Source: [Clostridium] citroniae WAL-17108
GTDB taxonomy: Bacteria; Bacillota; Clostridia; Lachnospirales; Lachnospiraceae
Assembly (NCBI RefSeq): GCF_000233455.1
Contig: NZ_JH376420.1
Location: forward strand, 639,829 to 703,828
Reading direction: 5' to 3'
DNA length: 64,000 nucleotides
This document shows positions 63,455 through 64,000 of the stretch, piece by piece. Within the stretch, counting starts at the first letter, position 1. Every line of letters begins with the position of its first letter. A model generated the notes under the pieces. It worked only from the letters and a program-made list of their open reading frames with translations, did no database searches and was not told the DNA's origin. The position numbers and the translations under genes were made by a program.

Positions 63455-63620
63455 TTTTAAGATAGATTTGTGGCTTTGACGTGTCTGCCAGCCCCCTGGT
63501 CTCCCAGTAGAAGGCGGTAGATTCAAGAAGGCCGCCCGGTCCCAGAAAACCCTCATAGATCCTACCCTTTCCAACCATTTTAGTACTAATTCCTACCTTC
63601 TGAAAATCACCCAACATTAA
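63455..63620 (-). ncRNA. Candidate structured RNA upstream of the cell-wall-binding protein
   Basis: Read on the minus strand, 63576-63461 holds successive hairpins GGCGG/CCGCC, CTGG-GAGA-CCAG and TGGC/GCCA, plus a GGAAAGGGTAGG stretch and AGAAGG/CCTTCT long-range pairing. The stretch is G-rich and does not read as a convincing protein. A raiA-type RNA is one possibility, from general resemblance only. 63297-63454 and 63621-63647 hold nothing else I can name. Confidence 0.3.
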
Positions 63621-63647
63621 AGTGTTGTTAATATTGGGGACCTGATG

Positions 63648-63676
63648 TTGACATCTGTTCCTGTCCCTCATATAAT
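63648..63676 (+). promoter_or_regulatory. Consensus sigma-A promoter before the Na/Pi cotransporter leader
   Basis: TTGACA (63648-63653), exactly 17 nt, TATAAT (63671-63676). This is a perfect match to the housekeeping consensus. The start should be near 63683. Confidence 0.85.
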
Positions 63677-63730
63677 TCCATCAGAACAGGATCATTCTCT
63701 GTATTTTAAACTGAAAGGAAATGATATACT

Positions 63731-63872
63731 TATGGACAACGCCGTAAGTGACGCTGGCCACATCTTCATATACATCACAGATGGACAGATGAAATCAAAA
63801 AAATCAAAAGACATAACCTGCATTTGTGTACCAATGCAGGCTATGTCTTTTTGTATAAATACAGACTTTTAA
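63731..63872 (+). CDS. Possible small leader ORF overlapping a terminator
   Basis: A 46-codon frame (MDNAVSDAGHIFIYITDGQM...) starts 48 nt after the predicted start site, with AAAGG about 12 nt upstream. It runs through the terminator hairpin and ends 22 nt before the Na/Pi gene start. It may be a leader peptide or chance; codons give no clear regulatory run. Confidence 0.25.
63806..63852. terminator. Strong terminator/attenuator before the Na/Pi gene
   Basis: Arms AAAAGACATA-CCTGCATT (63806-63824) and AATGCAGG-TATGTCTTTT (63833-63851), 18 bp in two blocks, with a T run on the plus strand and a T-rich flank on the minus strand. It lies between a strong promoter and the coding region. Confidence 0.85.
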
Positions 63873-63894
63873 TTTACGTAGGAGGGATATTACT

Positions 63895-64000
63895 TTGAAA
63901 ATCGAATCGTTTTTCAGCCTGCTGGGTGGTCTTGCGCTATTCTTATATGGAATGCAGATGATGAGCACCAATCTGGAGGCCGCTGCGGGGAACCGTATGA
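63895..64000 (+). CDS. Na/Pi cotransporter family protein (3' partial)
   Basis: TTG start at 63895, 8 nt after AGGAGGG. The first 35 residues read KIESFFSLLGGLALFLYGMQ then MMSTNLEAAAGNRM, which is the highly conserved N-terminus of Na+/phosphate cotransporters of the NptA/PhoU-fused type. The window ends inside the gene. It is preceded by a promoter and a terminator-like hairpin, so conditional read-through is possible. Confidence 0.85.
   Translation, partial: MKIESFFSLLGGLALFLYGMQMMSTNLEAAAGNRM

Noticed and set aside
63345..63671. 108-codon minus-strand frame
   Set aside because: No initiation site and irregular composition; the DNA looks like structured RNA instead.
1..64000. tRNA, rRNA, phage or transposase genes
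   Set aside because: I saw no cloverleaf, rRNA-like stretch, integrase or transposase motif anywhere in the window.

Overview
The window looks like chromosome from a Lachnospiraceae anaerobe of the Clostridium clostridioforme/bolteae (Enterocloster) type. This rests on medium GC content, AGGAGG-type ribosome binding sites, PadR-DUF1700 genes, YesM/YesN-type two-component systems, LOR/SDH-family ornithine cyclodeaminase and many c-di-GMP enzymes. The genus is inferred from protein style, not from a marker gene. I see no rRNA, tRNA, insertion sequence, phage or CRISPR.

Layout. 1-2.7 kb: the end of a protein with 24 tandem PQPPR/PEPPR units and a DUF4397-like tail, then a padR-DUF1700 operon whose third gene is frameshifted. 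2.9-11.4 kb: an anaerobic sulfatase maturase-type radical SAM enzyme, a GGDEF-EAL sensor, an FAD/Rieske oxidoreductase, and a solute-binding GGDEF-EAL sensor. 11.4-22.9 kb: an MFS transporter, a complete RND pump operon (adaptor, pump, two TolC-like proteins), a divergent OmpR-type two-component system, and a MATE exporter. 23.1-36.6 kb: an AraC regulator, then a long minus-strand unit (OCD-family enzyme, YesM/YesN pair, two sugar-binding lipoproteins, two permeases, GH127 arabinofuranosidase), then an AraC regulator with two DNA-binding domains. 36.7-41.1 kb: the arginine deiminase operon ending in an ornithine cyclodeaminase, so arginine may be turned into ATP, ammonia and proline. 41.5-45.0 kb: two complete LeuC/LeuD-type dehydratase pairs in tandem. 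45.2-48.4 kb: a c-di-GMP enzyme pair. 48.6-51.7 kb: small unknown genes and a DUF2079 membrane protein. 51.8-61.4 kb: xylulokinase, a double GntR regulator, and an orphan sugar-binding lipoprotein translationally coupled to a hybrid sensor kinase, facing a second hybrid kinase. 61.7-64 kb: an amidase-like protein, a secreted cell-wall-binding protein, and the start of a Na/Pi cotransporter.

The most interesting non-coding signal is a family of five leader hairpins with arms of the type GTGTACTC/GAGTACAC (19547-19604, 19705-19731, 19818-19836, 49033-49088, 49837-49865). In all five, the hairpin ends exactly 11 nucleotides before the Shine-Dalgarno sequence, on either strand. They precede the RND pump operon, its divergent two-component system, a 143-residue unknown protein and a 102-residue membrane protein. 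Two of them also share a CAAAGATGGG core. This looks like an undescribed cis-acting RNA or operator family.

Other second-look items are two convergent gene pairs sharing a TTAA stop overlap, a hairpin with 17-bp perfect arms between two binding-protein genes, and a consensus promoter followed by a terminator ahead of the Na/Pi gene. All family assignments come from reading motifs. No database search was run.
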